Assembly (NCBI GenBank): GCA_023249165.1
Contig: JAHFDE010000081.1
Span: forward strand, 1-9,643
Length of the DNA stretch: 9,643 bases
Origin: Candidatus Methylomirabilota bacterium
GTDB taxonomy: Bacteria > Methylomirabilota > Methylomirabilia > Methylomirabilales > CSP1-5
Direction: 5' to 3'
The notes beneath the pieces are model-generated. The model made no database searches and was not told where the DNA came from. It was given only the letters and a program-made list of their open reading frames with translations. Below, in pieces: positions 7,316-9,643 of this stretch. How positions within the stretch are numbered: position 1 is the first letter of the stretch; each line of letters begins with the position of its first letter. A program made the position numbers and the translations under genes.

Positions 7316-7956
7316 CCCTTCGACCCTCCCTTCGGACCTTCCTTCGACCCCCCTTCCGATCCTCCCTCCGATCCGCCAAAGGTAAAGGTCGTGGCCGTAA
7401 ATTCCCCGGTAATCGAGGGCCTTTCTGTCGCCACCCCCGCCGTGGCCGGACGCCGGCCGTCTGTCTGGTCGAGCTTGAGGTCGGTGATGTTGACGATACG
7501 CTCCATGCGGCTCAGCTGCTCAAAAAAACGCCCCAAGGCATGGTACGTCCCATCGGCCCTGATCCGAATAGGAATCCGACTATAGAATTCGTCTTTGATC
7601 GGCTTCCCCGGCTTGAAGAGGGTAAAGGCCAGACCCGCCTCCTGCCCGAGCCGGTTAATCTGCGTCAGCAGGGTGGGAATCTCCTTCTCTTCCGGCAGGC
7701 GGCGCAGCGCCTTATCGAGTTCCTCTTGGAGTGTCTTCCGGGCCGCCTCGAGCTTGGGAAGCTCTTCAGCAATTCGCTGCTTCTGAAACAGGTCCTGCTG
7801 CAGCTTAGCCACTTGCCCGCGCAGCTGGTCCCGGTGCTCGCGCGCCGGCTGAAAGAGGTAGAACCACCACCCGGACACGACGGCCGCGCCGGCCAGCCCC
7901 AGGAACAGATACACTTGCTTTTTCGGCGTGTTGGCAAACAGTCCCTTGATGTCCAT
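7312..7956 (-). CDS. pilO: Type IV pilus inner-membrane assembly protein PilO
   Basis: PilO pairs with PilN in the inner membrane and supports PilP and the pilus motor. It has 214 residues: a short cytoplasmic N-terminus, one membrane segment at about 14-35 (VYLFLGLAGAAVVSGWWFYL), a coiled coil at about 38-90 rich in Lys, Glu, Leu and Gln, and a ferredoxin-like periplasmic domain at about 91-193. That domain includes LLTQINRLGQEAGLAFTLFKPG and YHALGRFFEQLSRMERIVNI, which are typical of PilO. The ATG at 7956 has GAGGGG 6 bases upstream and lies 18 bases after pilN; this is the only non-overlapping junction in the pil operon. The stop overlaps the pilP start (ATGA). The unusual part is the extreme C-terminus, residues 194-214, a Gly/Ser/Glu/Lys repeat made by a 12-bp tandem repeat. 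The tail is probably flexible and not part of the fold. Confidence 0.95.
   Translation of the reverse strand: MDIKGLFANTPKKQVYLFLGLAGAAVVSGWWFYLFQPAREHRDQLRGQVAKLQQDLFQKQRIAEELPKLEAARKTLQEELDKALRRLPEEKEIPTLLTQINRLGQEAGLAFTLFKPGKPIKDEFYSRIPIRIRADGTYHALGRFFEQLSRMERIVNITDLKLDQTDGRRPATAGVATERPSITGEFTATTFTFGGSEGGSEGGSKEGPKGGSKG
7318..7377 (-). repeat. Five tandem 12-bp units encoding the GGS(E/K) tail of PilO
   Basis: On the minus strand, five in-frame 12-base units lie head to tail: GGCGGATCGGAG, GGAGGATCGGAA, GGGGGGTCGAAG, GAAGGTCCGAAG and GGAGGGTCGAAG. They encode GGSE, GGSE, GGSK, EGPK and GGSK and run directly into the final Gly codon and stop of pilO. The units differ by a few bases, so this is an older, diverging minisatellite. 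Because the unit is four codons, gain or loss of copies keeps the reading frame. Confidence 0.9.
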
Positions 7957-7974
7957 GCCATTCCCCTCGGTGGA

Positions 7975-8514
7975 TCAGCCTGCCACCGTGCAGACGACCT
8001 CGAACTTTTTTAGGGGGACCTTTTGAACCTCGGCCTGTTCCGAGACCACCAGTTCCACCTCTTGGATAAGGGGGGCCTTCTTGCCCAGCTGAGTCATGAA
8101 CTTGGCGATGCCAATATCGGTGTAGGAGTACCCGCGTAGCACGAGCTTGTTTCCGGTCATGGAAATCGAGTTGAGCCAGATTTCATCTGGCAGCTCATCG
8201 TTCAGCGCCTGCATGAGATGCACCGGGATGCTCTGGGAGGCAAGGAGCGTCTGGATCACCCCGAGGCGTTCCTCCAGCAGCTTCTTCTCAGCCTTGTACT
8301 GATCGACCTGCTTCGCCACGGCCTCGAGCCGTTTGACCTCGGTCTGAATCAAGGTGATCTGCCCCTCCAGGCTACTCGCCTGGCTGTAGACCATCCACCA
8401 CAGGGCCCCCAAGACGGCCAGGAGCCCAAGTCCACCAAACCCGGCGCCGACCGTTCGCCAGTCGCCGCCAGTCGCCGCCCGCCCAGCCTTCGGAAGAAGG
8501 TTTACCCTGATCAT
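7975..8514 (-). CDS. pilN: Type IV pilus inner-membrane assembly protein PilN
   Basis: PilN anchors the cytoplasmic PilM ring to the membrane and forms the coiled-coil pair with PilO. It has 179 residues and starts MIRVNLLPKAGR. The NLLP motif at 5-8 is the known docking peptide for PilM. A single membrane helix lies at about 23-43, a coiled coil at about 47-90 (QITLIQTEVKRLEAVAKQVD and onward), and a small alpha/beta periplasmic domain with DELPDEIWLNSISMTGNKLV (106-125) and GYSYTDIGIAKFMTQL (128-143). The start ATG overlaps the pilM stop as ATGA, so translation is probably coupled to pilM. Length and domain order match the family, and nothing is missing. Confidence 0.96.
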   Translation of the reverse strand: MIRVNLLPKAGRAATGGDWRTVGAGFGGLGLLAVLGALWWMVYSQASSLEGQITLIQTEVKRLEAVAKQVDQYKAEKKLLEERLGVIQTLLASQSIPVHLMQALNDELPDEIWLNSISMTGNKLVLRGYSYTDIGIAKFMTQLGKKAPLIQEVELVVSEQAEVQKVPLKKFEVVCTVAG

Positions 8515-9572
8515 TTGTCCCCCACCTCCCGCAAGGCAAGCCCGACGCCGACCGACAACTGGGGTGCGATGTGCTCCAGGTACTCCGGATCAAACCGCTT
8601 GGGGTCCGCCTTGATGCGGCGGAGCGGGTTGGCCATTTCCACCGGCAGGTCCAGGGCCTCGCTCAAGTAGGGGATAAAGCGGGGGAGACGCGCGACGCCG
8701 CCGCTCACCAGCATTCGGTGGATCGTACCCGCGGGGGCAGCCGAGCGGAAGAAGTCGATCGAGCGCCGGATGTCGCCGGCCAGCTCCGCGTTGACGAGGT
8801 CGATGGCTGGCTGACTATCCGCCCCACTGTACCCCTCCACGCGGCCCCCCAGTTTCAAGGTCTCCGCCTGCTCATAGCTCACACCCAGCATCTTCTGGAT
8901 CGACTCGTTGTACCGGTTTCCCCCGATGACGCTATCCCGGGTGAAGAGGAGGATCCCCCCGCGAAGGATGCTGACCGTCGTCACGGCTGCTCCGACATGC
9001 AGCAGGGCGACGACCTCGTCCGGACCGACGTCGTACGCCGCCTCGTACGCGTTCGCCACCGCGAAGGCATCCACATCCACAACGACCACGTTGAGGCCCG
9101 CAGAGGAGGCCACGGTGAGGTATTCACTGATGATATCCTTTTTCACCGCCACGAGGAGGACGTCCATCTCCACCGCCCCCGGGGGGCTGCGGAGAATCTC
9201 GTAATCCAGGTTGACATCCTCAATCGCGAAGGGGATGTGCTGCTCGGCCTCCCACTGGATGGACTCGGCCAGCTCCTGCGGCTTCATCAAGGGCATCTTG
9301 ATGGGCTTGATGATGACCGAATGTCCGGAGACCGCCACCGCCACGTCCCTGGCCGTCATCTTGTGCTCGTCGAAGATCTGCTGCAGCGCCGCGATCACGG
9401 CGCCGCCGTCCATGATCGCCCCATCCACAATCGCCTCTGGTGGTAGGGGGGCGATGCCCATGTGGGCCAGCTCGTGCTTTCTTCCAGAATGCTTGAGCTG
9501 GACCGTCTTCACCGAGCTGGTGCCGATGTCCACGCCCAACAGAGCGCCGCCGCGCTTAAAAAGTTTTGCCAT
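8511..9572 (-). CDS. pilM: Type IV pilus assembly ATPase-like protein PilM
   Basis: PilM is a cytoplasmic actin/FtsA-fold protein that binds the PilN N-terminus and connects the motor to the alignment complex. The 353 residues carry the phosphate-1 loop GVDIGTSSVKTVQL (13-26), the characteristic segment SIQWEAEQHIPFAIEDVNLDY (104-124), a phosphate-2 region LLHVGAAVTTVSIL (190-203) and the adenosine loop MLVSGGVARLPRFIPYL (287-303). In phosphate-2, the Asp commonly found before (I/V)G is replaced by His192. The start at ATG 9572 is supported by GAGGAAAGGG (9579-9588), and the stop overlaps pilN. It is the first pil gene in the window. The 71 bases upstream show no clear promoter, so the operon's promoter may lie beyond the right edge. 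Confidence 0.96.
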   Translation of the reverse strand: MAKLFKRGGALLGVDIGTSSVKTVQLKHSGRKHELAHMGIAPLPPEAIVDGAIMDGGAVIAALQQIFDEHKMTARDVAVAVSGHSVIIKPIKMPLMKPQELAESIQWEAEQHIPFAIEDVNLDYEILRSPPGAVEMDVLLVAVKKDIISEYLTVASSAGLNVVVVDVDAFAVANAYEAAYDVGPDEVVALLHVGAAVTTVSILRGGILLFTRDSVIGGNRYNESIQKMLGVSYEQAETLKLGGRVEGYSGADSQPAIDLVNAELAGDIRRSIDFFRSAAPAGTIHRMLVSGGVARLPRFIPYLSEALDLPVEMANPLRRIKADPKRFDPEYLEHIAPQLSVGVGLALREVGDK

Positions 9573-9578
9573 GGAAAA

Positions 9579-9588
9579 CCCTTTCCTC
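9579..9588 (-). promoter_or_regulatory. Ribosome binding site of pilM
   Basis: GAGGAAAGGG on the minus strand lies 6 bases before ATG 9572-9570 measured from its last G. It is the only purine-rich element at suitable spacing and supports the chosen start. Confidence 0.7.
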
Positions 9589-9592
9589 GCTC

Positions 9593-9605
9593 ACAGATGA
9601 TCTGT
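9593..9605. repeat. Short palindrome upstream of pilM
   Basis: ACAGAT-G-ATCTGT is a perfect 6-bp inverted repeat around one central base, 20 bases upstream of the pilM start and just before its ribosome site. It could be an operator half-site pair, but arms of this size are expected about twice by chance in a window of this length. Confidence 0.3.
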
Positions 9606-9643
9606 CTCCCTTCAAACCGTTCATCAACATTGTTAGGCTAGTT

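Noticed and set aside
9606..9643. A -10-like TAACAAT upstream of pilM on the minus strand
   Set aside because: Its -35 partner would lie outside the window, so it cannot be judged. No sigma54 GG-N10-GC pattern was seen either.
1..9643. Mobile elements, CRISPR arrays, tRNA or rRNA genes
   Set aside because: I saw no transposase or integrase frames, no spaced direct repeats and no tRNA-like cloverleaf. The genes are contiguous and co-directional with no sign of insertion.

Overview
The window is a GC-rich stretch, densely coding on the minus strand, from a Gram-negative (diderm) bacterium. All ten genes read right to left. The content is a type IV pilus assembly operon (pilM-N-O-P-Q), a transcription terminator, a secreted protein of unknown function, the shikimate-pathway genes aroC-aroK-aroB, and the 5' part of a TPR-protein gene that runs off the left edge. 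An outer-membrane secretin (PilQ) and a lipoprotein (PilP) show a two-membrane envelope. High GC, a long-type chorismate synthase and the pil-aro linkage would fit a deltaproteobacterial, NC10/Methylomirabilota or Rokubacteria-like lineage. That placement is an inference from gene content; no marker in the window settles it.

Right part (9572 to 4374): pilM, pilN, pilO, pilP and pilQ encode the alignment subcomplex and secretin of a type IVa pilus. Three of the four junctions are 4-base ATGA overlaps, and pilN-pilO has an 18-base gap, so the genes are almost certainly one translationally coupled operon. PilM (cytoplasmic, actin-like) binds the NLLP motif at the PilN N-terminus. PilN and PilO form the inner-membrane coiled-coil pair. 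PilP is a lipoprotein linking PilO to PilQ, and PilQ is the outer-membrane pore. A strong hairpin with a T-rich tail (4327-4351) follows pilQ.

Middle (4272 to 3499): a cysteine-free, exported protein with a GATase1-like fold sits between the pilus genes and the aro genes and is tightly packed against aroC.

Left part (3493 to 1): aroC, aroK and aroB (chorismate synthase, shikimate kinase, 3-dehydroquinate synthase) are separated by only 23 and 3 bases. A TPR gene follows 18 bases after aroB. A good sigma70-like promoter (TTGACA, 17-base spacer, TACAGT) lies inside the 3' end of aroB, in a strikingly AT-rich patch, and could drive the TPR gene separately.

Overall this is a conserved housekeeping and pilus locus, and I did not find a convincing new multi-gene system. 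The points worth a second look are the exported GATase1-like protein, the 12-bp tandem repeat forming the PilO tail, a nine-C tract in pilQ, and the AT-rich promoter patch in aroB. There is no gene-free stretch longer than about 100 bases.
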